From contig CBFHOH010000009.1 of NCBI GenBank assembly GCA_965657335.1, forward strand, positions 69,944-133,943: a stretch of DNA of 64,000 bases, given 5' to 3'. The notes beneath the pieces are model-generated. The model was not told where the DNA came from. It saw only the letters and a list, made by a program, of their open reading frames with translations, and searched no databases. Below, in pieces: positions 18,457 through 28,556 of this stretch (the stretch's first letter is position 1; each line of letters starts with the position of its first letter). Origin of the DNA: UBA4582 sp965657335 (GTDB lineage Bacteria; Pseudomonadota; Gammaproteobacteria; Pseudomonadales; Azotimanducaceae). Both the position numbers and the translations under genes were made by a program.

Positions 18457-19296
18457 TTAGGCCGCTTTATTCAGGGGCACATCGACCTGTGGATTAGGAA
18501 TGGTAATGCCAGCGTCTTCAAGTGCAAGTTTCGCGTTTTCCATTAGATCGTGGTACACGTCCCAATAATCGCTAGATGCCACCCATGAGCGTGTTGTAAT
18601 GTCGACCGCACTATCGCCTAAAGCCGAAACAACGACTGTTGGCGCAGGATCCTTCAGTATCCTTTCATCCGCTTCCATCAGTCCAGCGAGAATATCTTTC
18701 GCGTTTTTCAGGTCCTTTTTCGGTAGAAACAATTCAACTCCGAAAACGATATCAACCCTTCGCGTTTCCTGAGTTGAATAATTAGTGATAACACCGTTTG
18801 AAACAGCCCCGTTTGGCATGATGACGGTTTTGTTATCGCCCGTAGTGATGACACTGTTAAAAACACCAATTTCTTGTACCACGCCTGCTTGGCCACAAGC
18901 TTCGATAAAGTCTCCGACCCGGAAAGGGCGAAATAGCATAATGATCACACCACCTGCGAAATTACCAAGGCTACCTTGTATTGCAAGACCAATAGCGAGT
19001 CCAGCAGCGCCGAGGATTGCTAGAAGAGATGTAGTCTCTATCCCGACCATGGAGGCAATACCGATAAAAAGCATCACTTTGAGGCCGATGTTTGTGAAAT
19101 TTTCAATCACTCTTTGACGACTCGCTTTCACCTCTCGCCTCGTGAGGGCCTTTCTCTGTCCTGCACACACAGCTTTTATAATCCAAAGCCCGACGAGCAG
19201 CACAGCGACTGCCATTGCCAGCTGCGGCACGTTATTCACCGCCAAATCAATCGCCTGCTCAGCGACTATATTTACTTCCTGCATATCTTCCTGCAT
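18457..19296 (-). CDS. Small-conductance mechanosensitive channel, MscS family (copy 1)
   Basis: A 279-residue inner-membrane channel that releases solutes on hypo-osmotic shock. Three membrane helices (about 25-45, 65-85, 95-125) end in the pore-lining helix LGAAGLAIGLAIQGSLGNFA, followed by FRPFRVGDFIE, the MscS beta domain signature, and a cytoplasmic alpha-beta domain. The start has AGGAG seven bases upstream. It is a close paralogue of the next gene; both end in TIPNPQVDV-like sequence. Confidence 0.93.
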   Translation of the reverse strand: MQEDMQEVNIVAEQAIDLAVNNVPQLAMAVAVLLVGLWIIKAVCAGQRKALTRREVKASRQRVIENFTNIGLKVMLFIGIASMVGIETTSLLAILGAAGLAIGLAIQGSLGNFAGGVIIMLFRPFRVGDFIEACGQAGVVQEIGVFNSVITTGDNKTVIMPNGAVSNGVITNYSTQETRRVDIVFGVELFLPKKDLKNAKDILAGLMEADERILKDPAPTVVVSALGDSAVDITTRSWVASSDYWDVYHDLMENAKLALEDAGITIPNPQVDVPLNKAA

Positions 19297-19468
19297 GGTG
19301 GAACTCCTAGCAGCATCCCATTACTAATAGTCGCTAAAGATACCCCCAGAAAAATTAACACACCACGATTTTTAAAAGTAAATTGTGTCTTTTTCCTTAC
19401 ATTTACTGCTAATTTGCCCCAGACATTCACTTCAAGACATCTCCATGCGCAGCGGGTTATCGAGCTTT

Positions 19469-20299
19469 TCAGCTTACTTTGCGCAGGTGCACGTCCGTCT
19501 GCGGGTATGGGATACTGATGCCGCCCTTATCTAGCGCAAGTTTTGCATTTTCTAATAAATCGAAGTAAACACCCCAGTAATCGCCGGATGCCACCCATGA
19601 CCGAGTTGTAATGTCCACCGCACTGTCACCCAAAGCAGAAACGACAACCAACGGTGCAGGATCTTTGAGTATTCTTTCGTCTGCCTCTATTAATCCGCTG
19701 AGAATTTCTTTGGCTTTTTTCAAATCATCGTCGTAACCAACACCAATAACGATATCTACCCTTCGTGTTTCTTGCGTCGAATAATTTGTAATCGCGCCAT
19801 TTGACACTGCGCCATTGGGCAAAACGATCGTCTTGTTATCACCGGTGATCATCATTGTGTTGAAAATCGCTATCTCTCTTATCACCCCTGCATGACCGCA
19901 GGCTTCAACAAAGTCACCAACCTTGTAAGGACGGAATAGAAGGATGAGAACACCGCCTGCGAAGTTTCCAAGACTACCCTGCAACGCCAAACCAACTGCA
20001 AGCCCCGCAGCGCCCAAGATCGCTATAAAAGATGTTGTTTCAATGCCGACCATAGACGCGACTGAAATAAACAATAATGCTTTTAGACCGACAGCGACCA
20101 GGCTTTCAACAAACCTCTGAAGGGTCGCTTCCATATCGCTTTTCGTGAACGCTTTACTCAAGCTTGCGCAAACAACTTTAATGACCCATAGCCCAACAAT
20201 AAGCGTAACGATCGCCATCGCCAATTTTGGTGCATAGCTTACCGCCATTTCCATCGCCTGCTCCGCATACTTACTTGCGCCTTCTACATTTTCATCCAT
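19469..20299 (-). CDS. Small-conductance mechanosensitive channel, MscS family (copy 2)
   Basis: A 276-residue MscS channel aligned end to end with copy 1, with the same pore helix (LGAAGLAVGLALQGSLGNFA) and FRPYKVGDFVE. I start it at ATG 20299 (MDENVEGASKY), which has AAGGG nine bases upstream and matches copy 1; a GTG at 20365 would add 22 residues. The two copies are separated by about 170 bases, so they probably arose by tandem duplication. Confidence 0.92.
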   Translation of the reverse strand: MDENVEGASKYAEQAMEMAVSYAPKLAMAIVTLIVGLWVIKVVCASLSKAFTKSDMEATLQRFVESLVAVGLKALLFISVASMVGIETTSFIAILGAAGLAVGLALQGSLGNFAGGVLILLFRPYKVGDFVEACGHAGVIREIAIFNTMMITGDNKTIVLPNGAVSNGAITNYSTQETRRVDIVIGVGYDDDLKKAKEILSGLIEADERILKDPAPLVVVSALGDSAVDITTRSWVASGDYWGVYFDLLENAKLALDKGGISIPYPQTDVHLRKVS

Positions 20300-20649
20300 G
20301 AATAGCTGCCCTTCAGTTCGTTTTATCGTGTGTGCCTGCGAAAATAACGCCAGAAGATTAAGCACACCATGAGTTTTTTGAATAAATTGTAAACTTTTCT
20401 CACATTCCTTCCCGGATCCTCATCGCCGAACGACGCTACGAGTGATGACGGAAATGAGAGCTAATTATCTAAGATCAGCTATTTCGGCTGTTACACGCGA
20501 ACGCTTTGTGGCAACATCTGCCCTCGGCTGACCTGAGCCGGCAAATAATATATATTACGCCGCGATGACACGCTCTATCCGAGCAATCACCGACCTTTAG
20601 TGGAACCAAAAGTTCTGCCCGAGAATAACAAGGCTGCAACAAACACAGC
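20300..20649. other. Intergenic region between divergent MscS and ABC importer genes
   Basis: Roughly 350 bases with no convincing ORF. It must contain divergent promoters. A short inverted repeat (CGGCT at 20525-20529 and AGCCG at 20536-20540) is followed by an AT-rich stretch with ATATAT that could be a -10 region for the importer operon. Nothing stronger is visible. Confidence 0.4.
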
Positions 20650-21672
20650 ATGCGCGACTACTTTATCCGACGTTTACTTCTGATTCCGCCCACACTGCTG
20701 GGCGTCACTATTATTGTTTTTGCAATCACTCGCTTGGTGCCCGGTGGTCCGCTTGAGCGCGCGATCATGGAATCCCAGCAATTTAATGCGTCGTCCGCAG
20801 GCGCATCCCAGATGGCAGGCGAAGGCATGGCCTTGTCTGAGGCACAACTCGAAAAACTGAAAGAATACTATGGATTTGACAAGCCGGTGCTTGAGTCTTA
20901 TGTCGATTGGGTAACCAAAGTCATACAAGGAGACCTCGGCTCATCCTACCGATACAACGAACCCGTATGGGACGTGATCACCAGCCGGTTTCCAGTTTCT
21001 CTTTACTACGGCCTCGTGACGCTGGTCATCACCTACATTGTTTGCATACCGTTGGGTGTGCTCAAAGCGATTAAACACAAGACGGCGGTAGACAATTTCA
21101 CCTCTATTTTTATTTTCATAGGGTATGCCATTCCTGGTTACGTGCTCGGCGCCCTACTGCTTTTGTATTTTTCGGTGCGACTGGACTGGTTTCCGATGGG
21201 CGGATTCGTCAGTTTTAGATTTGATGAGCTTTCGGCTTGGGGCAAAACAAAAGATTTGATCAATCATTCTATATTACCGTTGCTTTGCTACTTGGTCGGA
21301 AGCTTTGCTTTCGTCACTTTGCTCCTGAAAAACCATCTTATGGATAATTTGGCATCGGATTATATTAGGACCGCAATTGCAAAAGGCGTATCTTTCCGTC
21401 GCGCGGTCACTAAACACGCGATGAGGAATTCACTGATTCCGATAGCAACAACCTTTGGTCAAAACATTACGCTTTTAGTTTCGGGTTCTTTCCTGATTGA
21501 AACCGTTTTTGACATCAACGGCTTTGGGCTGCTGGGCTTGACCGCGATTTTGGATCGCGACTATCCGATTGTTATGGGCGTTGTCCTAATCGCCAGCTTG
21601 CTACTGCTCGTGGGGAATATTATTTCTGATTTCCTTGTCGCATTGGTTGACCCGCGGATTCGCTTTCAATGA
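20650..21672 (+). CDS. yejB: ABC transporter permease, YejB/OppB type
   Basis: A 340-residue permease with an N-terminal helix (RRLLLIPPTLLGVTIIVFAI), a long periplasmic loop and five further helices. The cytoplasmic EAA loop that contacts the ATPase is visible as AIAKGVSFRRAVTKHAMRNS. The loop sequence and length are like YejB of the peptide/microcin C importer. It is the first gene of a five-gene importer operon with a lipoprotein binding component and two ATPases. Confidence 0.88.
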   Translation: MRDYFIRRLLLIPPTLLGVTIIVFAITRLVPGGPLERAIMESQQFNASSAGASQMAGEGMALSEAQLEKLKEYYGFDKPVLESYVDWVTKVIQGDLGSSYRYNEPVWDVITSRFPVSLYYGLVTLVITYIVCIPLGVLKAIKHKTAVDNFTSIFIFIGYAIPGYVLGALLLLYFSVRLDWFPMGGFVSFRFDELSAWGKTKDLINHSILPLLCYLVGSFAFVTLLLKNHLMDNLASDYIRTAIAKGVSFRRAVTKHAMRNSLIPIATTFGQNITLLVSGSFLIETVFDINGFGLLGLTAILDRDYPIVMGVVLIASLLLLVGNIISDFLVALVDPRIRFQ

Positions 21673-21685
21673 GTTGCGCTAATCA

Positions 21686-22753
21686 ATGTTAAAACTGAAT
21701 CCACAAACGCTTAAAAAATTTAGACGCTTTCGCGAAATCAAACGTGGCTACTACAGTTTTCTAATACTAGCCGGTTTACTGCTTACTGTTTCAATTGGCG
21801 AACTGCTAGTGAACAATCGTGCTCTCGTGGTGAGCTATGAAGACTCGTGGTATTTCCCAATTTACACGGAGTTCCACCCGGGTACAGACTTCGGTTTGGA
21901 CTACCATTACGAAACGAACTATCGAGAATTACAGGCGGCGTTTTCAAAACAGGAGAGCGACAATTTCGTCATCATGCCGCTGGTGCCCTATAGTCCCTAC
22001 GAAAATCACGCACCGACCGGCATATACAAACCGGAGCCTCCCGACCTCGCACTCAAACATTATCTAGGCACTGATACGACCAGCCGAGACATTCTCGCCC
22101 GGCTGTTCTACGGTACCAGAATAGCACTCTTGTTCTCGATCGCTTTCATGGTTTGGGTCTATCTGATTGGTATTACTATCGGCTGTGCGATGGGATATTT
22201 TGGCGGCATGTTCGACCTCGTATTCCAGCGACTGATTGAAATCTGGTCCAACGTGCCCTTCCTGTACATGGTGATCATCGTGTTTTCGGTGATCCCTTCA
22301 ACGTTTTCAATTCCAATCAGAATTGCCGTCCTACTAACCGTTATGGTGCTGTTTTCCTGGACCGGCATGACCTACTACATGCGCACTGAAACCTATAAAG
22401 AAAAAGCCCGAGACTACACTGCGGCCGCAAAAATTATCGGCGCGTCCCATACCAGGATTATTTTTCACCACATTTTACCTAACGTGATTTCGACTTTAGT
22501 TACCTTTATGCCTTTTACCATCGTAGCCGCTATATCTTCGATCACAGCCCTCGACTTCCTTGGCTTTGGTTTACCGCCACCCACACCAAGCTTGGGTGAA
22601 CTGCTTAAACAAGGAACAGCCAATCTGAGAACCGCACCCTGGATTGTGACATCAGCTTTCGTCACGTTGGTTCTATTGTTAACTCTGGTCACGTTTATTG
22701 GCGAAGCAGTTCGCGAGTCATTCGATCCAAAGAAATTTACTGTCTATAAGTGA
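21686..22753 (+). CDS. yejE: ABC transporter permease, YejE/OppC type
   Basis: A 355-residue permease partnering the YejB-like protein. It begins with a cytoplasmic segment typical of YejE (LKKFRRFREIKRGYYSF), one helix, a long periplasmic region with YSPYENHAPTGIY and LGTDTTSRDILARL, then five helices. The EAA loop is TAAAKIIGASHTRIIFHHIL. The gene follows yejB by 13 bases. Confidence 0.9.
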   Translation: MLKLNPQTLKKFRRFREIKRGYYSFLILAGLLLTVSIGELLVNNRALVVSYEDSWYFPIYTEFHPGTDFGLDYHYETNYRELQAAFSKQESDNFVIMPLVPYSPYENHAPTGIYKPEPPDLALKHYLGTDTTSRDILARLFYGTRIALLFSIAFMVWVYLIGITIGCAMGYFGGMFDLVFQRLIEIWSNVPFLYMVIIVFSVIPSTFSIPIRIAVLLTVMVLFSWTGMTYYMRTETYKEKARDYTAAAKIIGASHTRIIFHHILPNVISTLVTFMPFTIVAAISSITALDFLGFGLPPPTPSLGELLKQGTANLRTAPWIVTSAFVTLVLLLTLVTFIGEAVRESFDPKKFTVYK

Positions 22754-22845
22754 CGCTGTTAAGAAATACTTATGCTGAGCAACCAGGTGTCACTAAAAGA
22801 AATCAGTGGTGCGAAAACTAACATAGCAATTTATCGAGGACGTTT

Positions 22846-24795
22846 ATGAAAATCTGGACAACTATCGTTTGGGGAGCGGTCTATACACTTCTTGCCTCCT
22901 GTGGCGGATCGGAATCTTCTGATACCACCGAAGAAGTGATCACCAGGGACAACACCCAGGAAGTACTCGATTACTATGCGGCCAAACCTGATTTCTTTAC
23001 CTTTAAGACCATCGCTGATTTGCCTGACAACCTCTCTTGGCAAAATGGCTCAGAACTGCCGGATATTGGCTCACCAGACGCCATAAAGGGCGGCGTTCAA
23101 TACTCGAGCTTGCAGGATTTTCCTCGTACCATGCGACTCGTTGGCCCTGACTCGAACGGTTCCTTCAGACCATATCTGCAGGACTACATCACGATGCAGC
23201 TTGCGCATCGTCACCCTGATAAATTCAATTTTTATCCAGGTTTAGCAGAGAGCTGGGCTGTAGATAAAGATAGCAAGACCGTTTACGTGAAGCTTAATCC
23301 AGCGGCACGTTGGTCTGACGGCGAGCCTGTCACGACGGACGACTTTACTTTCATGTTTTTCTTTATGCAGTCGTCCTATATTGTCGCGCCTTGGTACAAC
23401 AACTGGTTCGGCACGCAATATACCAACATTACAAAGTTCGATGACCACACCTTTTCGGTGTCCATACCAGAAGCAAAACCTGACATGGATTATATGGTGC
23501 TACAAATGTTGCCCGTGCCTGAGCACTTTTACAAAGCACTTGGAGAAGATTTTGTTGATCGCTATCAGTGGAAGTTTCAACCCACCACAGGCGCGTACGT
23601 TGTCAAAGATGAAGATGTAAAGAAAGGCACCGCAATCGCACTCACGCGGCAAGAGGACTGGTGGGCGAAAGACCAGAAATTCTGGCGCAACCGTTATAAT
23701 GTCGATCGCATTCAGTTTAATGTCATTCGTGATATTCCAAAGGTATTCGAGGCATTCAAAAGAGGCGACATCGACCAACTTGGTCTTAACTTGGCCGAGT
23801 ACTGGTACGACAAACTACCGAATGATGATCCTGATGTCGCGAACGGCTACATCTACAAGTCCGTTTTTTACAATCAGCGACCACGCCCTACCTACTCTCT
23901 TGCGATCAATACAGCGAAGCCTATTCTTGACAACAAAGATATTCGCGTAGGCATCAACTATGCAACCAACTGGCAGCTCGTTATAGATAAGTTCTTTCGA
24001 GGTGACTATGAAAGAATGAAAACTTCGTCCGATGGCTACGGCGATTTTTCGCACCCAACGTTGACCAGCAGACCGTTTGATATCGAGCTAGCCCAAACAC
24101 ACTTCGCCGCAGCTGGCTTTAAAGAGCGGGGTCCCGACGGCATTCTGGTCAATGAAGCCGGAGAGCGGTTGTCGTTTACCCTTTCAACGGGCTATCAGTC
24201 ATTGAAAGATATTCCCACTATCCTGAAACAGGAAGCATTAAAAGCGGGTCTAGAATTCAGGATTGAAATGCTAGATGGAACAGCCGGCTGGAAGAAGGTT
24301 CAGGAAAAACAGCACGATATTCATTTTGCAGCGCTGAATGTGAGTTTAGAACTGTACCCACGATTCTGGGAATCCTACCATTCCGATAACGCTTATGATG
24401 TGCCTTATCTCGCTGATGGTTCCGTCAATCCAGATCGCAAAATAAAAGTGCAAACTAACAATCTGGAATCGATGGCAGTACCAGAAATGGACGCTATGAT
24501 CGACGCCTATCGGGCCTCAGACAATCGCGCCGAAATGATGAAACTCGCCCACGATATGACCCAGCTACATCATGATCACGCGTCATTTATACCCGCCTTT
24601 TATCAGCCCTTTTATAGACTGGGCCATTGGCGGTGGATTAGATATCCAGAGGGTTTTAACCACAAACATTCAAGCAGTGCAGGCCATTTCTTTGTTCATT
24701 GGATCGACCAGAGCGTCAAGGAAGAAACGCTTGCTGCAAGAAAAAGTGGAGAATCTTTTGGTCCCGAGATTAATGTCTACGATCAATTTAAATAG
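22846..24795 (+). CDS. Extracellular solute-binding lipoprotein of the YejA/family 5 type
   Basis: A 649-residue family 5 solute-binding protein that would deliver oligopeptides or similar molecules to the YejBE permease. The lipobox LLASC near residue 19 predicts lipid anchoring, unlike E. coli YejA, which is soluble in the periplasm. Family hallmarks are ARWSDGEPVTTDDF and a large two-lobe domain. The end matches YejA-like proteins (SAGHFFVHWIDQ). The ligand is unknown. Confidence 0.87.
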   Translation: MKIWTTIVWGAVYTLLASCGGSESSDTTEEVITRDNTQEVLDYYAAKPDFFTFKTIADLPDNLSWQNGSELPDIGSPDAIKGGVQYSSLQDFPRTMRLVGPDSNGSFRPYLQDYITMQLAHRHPDKFNFYPGLAESWAVDKDSKTVYVKLNPAARWSDGEPVTTDDFTFMFFFMQSSYIVAPWYNNWFGTQYTNITKFDDHTFSVSIPEAKPDMDYMVLQMLPVPEHFYKALGEDFVDRYQWKFQPTTGAYVVKDEDVKKGTAIALTRQEDWWAKDQKFWRNRYNVDRIQFNVIRDIPKVFEAFKRGDIDQLGLNLAEYWYDKLPNDDPDVANGYIYKSVFYNQRPRPTYSLAINTAKPILDNKDIRVGINYATNWQLVIDKFFRGDYERMKTSSDGYGDFSHPTLTSRPFDIELAQTHFAAAGFKERGPDGILVNEAGERLSFTLSTGYQSLKDIPTILKQEALKAGLEFRIEMLDGTAGWKKVQEKQHDIHFAALNVSLELYPRFWESYHSDNAYDVPYLADGSVNPDRKIKVQTNNLESMAVPEMDAMIDAYRASDNRAEMMKLAHDMTQLHHDHASFIPAFYQPFYRLGHWRWIRYPEGFNHKHSSSAGHFFVHWIDQSVKEETLAARKSGESFGPEINVYDQFK

Positions 24796-24846
24796 CGAGA
24801 CTGGATCGACAGCTGAATCAAAATTCGATCATATGGATGCCATGTC

Positions 24847-25824
24847 ATGAATCATGCCTTATTGGAAGTTGATCACCTTGTCACAGAATTTGACACAGAT
24901 GAAGGTCGCGTACGTGCTGTTGATGACGTCAGCTTTGTCGCGAGAGAAGGCGAAACGCTAGGCATCGTTGGTGAGTCTGGTTGCGGCAAAAGTGTCACTG
25001 CATTATCAATCATGCGATTACTCCCACAACCCATGGGTCAAATCGTGGGCGGGCAAGTTCTATACGATGGCAACAATCTGGCCCAATGCTCTCTGGATAA
25101 AATGGAAAAGATTCGCGGTGCTGATATCAGCATGGTATTTCAGGAACCCATGACAGCACTGAACCCAGTACACACGATAGGCAAACAGCTAACCGAGGTG
25201 CTGTTACTCCACAAAGACATCACACCGCAAGCGGCAATTAAAGAATCCGTTGCCATGCTCGATCGCGTCGGCATCCCCTCACCAGACATTCGGATGACAG
25301 AATATCCCCATCAGCTTTCAGGGGGAATGCGGCAACGGGTTGTCATCGCAATTGCACTGGCCTGCAAACCTTCGTTGCTGATTGCCGACGAGCCGACCAC
25401 AGCGCTAGATGTTACCATTCAGGCTCAAATTCTGGAGTTGATAAAAGAACTCCAAACAGAAATGGGCATGTCCGTAATCTTGATCACCCATGACCTTGGG
25501 GTTATCGCCGAGGTATGCCAACAGGTGGTCGTGATGTACGCAGGAAAAGTTGCAGAGCAAGGTTCTGTGTTTGACCTTTTTGACAACCCGAAACATCCCT
25601 ATAGCAAAGGATTGCTCGAATCTATTCCGCGTTTAGAGTCGATACCGAAATCCAAACTGAACACGATTGAGGGTATGGTGCCCGGATTGCTGGATCTACC
25701 CCAAGGCTGTCGTTTCGCAAATCGCTGCCCGATGGTGGAGGAACAATGTCAAGATTCTCCGCCAAATATTGAGCAAGTCAGTGACGGCCATCAGGTAAGT
25801 TGCTTCAGGTGGCAAAAATCATGA
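24847..25824 (+). CDS. Peptide ABC transporter ATP-binding protein, DppD/OppD type
   Basis: A 325-residue ATPase with Walker A GESGCGKS at 42-49, signature LSGGMRQRV and Walker B LLIADEPTTALD. The C-terminal Oligo_HPN extension carries Cys residues in CRFANRCPMVEEQC, as in DppD/OppD, where they may hold an Fe-S cluster. E. coli YejF fuses both ATPases in one chain; here they are two genes, overlapping by four bases. Confidence 0.92.
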   Translation: MNHALLEVDHLVTEFDTDEGRVRAVDDVSFVAREGETLGIVGESGCGKSVTALSIMRLLPQPMGQIVGGQVLYDGNNLAQCSLDKMEKIRGADISMVFQEPMTALNPVHTIGKQLTEVLLLHKDITPQAAIKESVAMLDRVGIPSPDIRMTEYPHQLSGGMRQRVVIAIALACKPSLLIADEPTTALDVTIQAQILELIKELQTEMGMSVILITHDLGVIAEVCQQVVVMYAGKVAEQGSVFDLFDNPKHPYSKGLLESIPRLESIPKSKLNTIEGMVPGLLDLPQGCRFANRCPMVEEQCQDSPPNIEQVSDGHQVSCFRWQKS

Positions 25825-26792
25825 GCAGACCGATATTAGAAGTTGACGACCTGAGGATGCACTTCCCGGTCAAGGACGGCATATTTTTGAGAACCAGCAA
25901 ATTCAACAAAGCCGTTGATGGGGTATCTTTAAAAATCCAGCCAGGGGAAACACTTGGGCTCGTTGGTGAATCTGGCTGCGGGAAATCTACACTTGGGCGC
26001 TGCATTTCACGGCTTTACAATCCTACCTCGGGATCAATTCGATTCGATGGGCAAGAAATAAGTAAGCTTGGGTCGAAAAAACTCAAACCCATCAGACAAG
26101 ACATCCAGATGATTTTCCAGGACCCAATGGAATCACTCAATGCGCGACACACCGTCGGTGACATTCTGGAAGAGCCCTTCATCGTACAAAAAATCGGGGA
26201 TAGTGCGTATCGCAAGCAACGGGTGCGAGAGCTACTTGATATTGTTGGGCTTCCTGCGCGCTCAACAACGCGATATCCTTTTGAATTCTCCGGCGGGCAA
26301 CGACAGCGAATTGGCATCGCGCGATCAATTGCGCTGAATCCTCGCCTCATCATCTGCGATGAGCCGGTGTCAGCACTCGATGTTTCAATTCAGAGCCAAA
26401 TCCTCAATCTCCTGATCGACCTGCAGCGAGAATTCTCGCTTTCTTACCTGTTCATCGCCCACGATCTGGCGGTGGTGAAACATATTTCTGACCGAATAGC
26501 GATTATGTATCTCGGCAAGATCGTCGAGTCAGGTGCTGGCGAAGAGATTTACCGACATGCACAACACCCTTACACGCAATCATTGATATCAGCGATTCCT
26601 ATCCCGGATCCGCATAACAAATCGGCGCGCCAAATTATTTCCGGGGACGTGCCGTCACCGATTGACCCGCCATCCGGATGCACCTTTCACCCGCGATGCC
26701 CGAGCGCAAAAGATACCTGCAAAAATCAGGCGCCCATCTTTATCGACCGAGAGAGCAGAACCTCGACCGCTTGCCATTTGGTATTAGAATGA
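25821..26792 (+). CDS. Peptide ABC transporter ATP-binding protein, DppF/OppF type
   Basis: A 323-residue ATPase with Walker A GESGCGKST, signature FSGGQRQRIG and Walker B LIICDEPVSALD, plus a C-terminal CTFHPRCPSAKDTC extension. It forms a heterodimer with the preceding ATPase. The start at 25821 has AGGTGG eight bases upstream and overlaps the previous stop as ATGA; an earlier ATG at 25800 is less likely. Confidence 0.92.
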   Translation: MSRPILEVDDLRMHFPVKDGIFLRTSKFNKAVDGVSLKIQPGETLGLVGESGCGKSTLGRCISRLYNPTSGSIRFDGQEISKLGSKKLKPIRQDIQMIFQDPMESLNARHTVGDILEEPFIVQKIGDSAYRKQRVRELLDIVGLPARSTTRYPFEFSGGQRQRIGIARSIALNPRLIICDEPVSALDVSIQSQILNLLIDLQREFSLSYLFIAHDLAVVKHISDRIAIMYLGKIVESGAGEEIYRHAQHPYTQSLISAIPIPDPHNKSARQIISGDVPSPIDPPSGCTFHPRCPSAKDTCKNQAPIFIDRESRTSTACHLVLE

Positions 26793-26859
26793 GAGCGCTA
26801 TACGGATAACCTCACCACAACACCGATATGTTGTTCGGCAAAACCTGACAGGCCTAAAT

Positions 26860-27450
26860 ATGACACACATTCAACCAAAATCCAGAGCGGAACTGCCCGA
26901 GCTTGAGCCCATCATGAGCATGGTCGAGGAGTCGATGGGCTTTGTACCCAATAGCTTTTTAACGATGGCACACTGGCCTGAAATGCTTAATTCATTCTCC
27001 GCCATGGCTGGAACCATCCTTAACTCCGGAGAGGTTGATAGCGGCTTAAAACAATTGATCGCCTACGTCACCAGCAACGCCGCAGGCTGCCGGTATTGCC
27101 AGGCTCACACCTCACACAATGCGGTAAAAAAGGGGGTTGTCGCTGAGAAAGTCGCACATGCTTTTGAGTTCGAACAAAGTGATCTTTTTTCTGATGCGGA
27201 GCGCGCCGCACTGCGTGTAGCGCTTTACGGCGGCACAACACCCAATGGTGTTGAGCAAGAACATATGAGCTCGCTTCAGGCATTTTTCACCGATAAACAA
27301 GTTGTGGAAATTGTGGGTGTTATCTCGCTGTTCGGTTTTCTGAATCGTTGGAATGATACGATGGCAACAACGATAGAAGCAGCGCCTAGTGCCGCCGCTG
27401 CGAAGATACTTGTCAACACCGAATGGCATCCGGGCAAACACAAAGAATAA
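26860..27450 (+). CDS. AhpD-like / carboxymuconolactone decarboxylase family protein
   Basis: A 196-residue alpha-helical protein with the CxxC-x-x-H type motif CRYCQAHTSH, the redox site of AhpD-like alkylhydroperoxidases and the uncharacterised peroxidase-related family. Length suits the latter group. A thiol peroxidase role is plausible but not proven by the sequence. It lies just after the peptide importer on the same strand with a 67-base gap. Confidence 0.82.
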   Translation: MTHIQPKSRAELPELEPIMSMVEESMGFVPNSFLTMAHWPEMLNSFSAMAGTILNSGEVDSGLKQLIAYVTSNAAGCRYCQAHTSHNAVKKGVVAEKVAHAFEFEQSDLFSDAERAALRVALYGGTTPNGVEQEHMSSLQAFFTDKQVVEIVGVISLFGFLNRWNDTMATTIEAAPSAAAAKILVNTEWHPGKHKE

Positions 27451-27585
27451 TGTATCCTCTTGCAATCCCTCTTAGCTTTTCCATTCTGTTAAAACAGGAC
27501 AAAGCAGATTGCGTAACCATGATTGACGATTACAATATAGAAGTTTCCTTCTTCATTTTTAAATTGGCAATTTTCAAGGCGTTCC

Positions 27586-28551
27586 ATGACCCTCATACAA
27601 CCCGACCTGACCAAGACTCGCACGGCAGCTAATCTAATTTCCAAACTGGAAAATAATATTCGGGGGGTCATGCGTTCCAATGATCACGGCATTCAATGGT
27701 TACTGACCGCATTCTTCGCCGGTGGACATGTTCTGCTAGAAGACGTCCCTGGCACCGGCAAAACGACCCTAGCAAAATCCTTGGCCGCATCAATTAATGC
27801 CCGATTCAACAGGATTCAGTTTACGCCAGATTTGCTGCCGACAGATATTCTTGGCGTTTCGATGTATGACCAGAATACCGGAGATTTCCATTTCCGAAAG
27901 GGTCCCGTTTTCACCCAAATATTGCTCGCAGATGAGATCAATCGTGCATCGCCGCGGACACAATCGGCATTGCTTGAAGCAATGGCAGAAAGTCAGGTGA
28001 GCATTGAGGGAAAAAGGTTGGTACTCGATGATACTTTTTTCGTCGTTGCGACCCAAAACCCGGTCGATTTTCATGGCACTTATCCCCTGCCAGAAGCCCA
28101 AATGGACCGATTTGCCATGCGTTTTGAACTGGGCTACGTCTCTGAAGACGATGAACTTCAGATTCTTGAAGCCCAACAAAGACACCACCCCTTTGATGAT
28201 CTGTTACCGGTACTAGAACCCGTTGACGTCGAATTTATCAGGGAGGAAGTTAAACTCATTCGCATCACCGAAGAGTTGAAACGCTACATCGTAAAACTCG
28301 TGGCGGGCACTCGGAGCCATGAAGGCATTCTCATGGGCGCCAGCCCAAGAGCCGGCGTCATGCTCATGAAGTGCGCGCAAGCAATGTCACTGATTAACGG
28401 CGAGCAGTTCGTGACACCCGACGTCATTCAAACACTGGCCATTCCCGTGATAGCCCACCGCTTGGCTTTACATCCGGATACAGACTACAACGGTGGCACG
28501 GCAGAGCAAGCGATCCAAGACATCATTAACAGCACTGAAGTCCCGACCTGA
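27586..28551 (+). CDS. MoxR-type AAA+ ATPase
   Basis: A 321-residue AAA+ chaperone-like ATPase. Walker A is EDVPGTGKTTLAKSLA, Walker B is LADEINRASPRTQSALLEAM, and a sensor region PEAQMDRFAMR follows. MoxR ATPases typically occur with DUF58 and transglutaminase genes, as here, and are thought to help assemble or activate membrane and periplasmic complexes. AAGG lies six bases before the start. First gene of a tight three-gene operon. Confidence 0.93.
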   Translation: MTLIQPDLTKTRTAANLISKLENNIRGVMRSNDHGIQWLLTAFFAGGHVLLEDVPGTGKTTLAKSLAASINARFNRIQFTPDLLPTDILGVSMYDQNTGDFHFRKGPVFTQILLADEINRASPRTQSALLEAMAESQVSIEGKRLVLDDTFFVVATQNPVDFHGTYPLPEAQMDRFAMRFELGYVSEDDELQILEAQQRHHPFDDLLPVLEPVDVEFIREEVKLIRITEELKRYIVKLVAGTRSHEGILMGASPRAGVMLMKCAQAMSLINGEQFVTPDVIQTLAIPVIAHRLALHPDTDYNGGTAEQAIQDIINSTEVPT

Positions 28552-28556
28552 ACGAC

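Noticed and set aside
20525..20540. Hairpin as a terminator
   Set aside because: The stem is five base pairs and is not followed by a T run.
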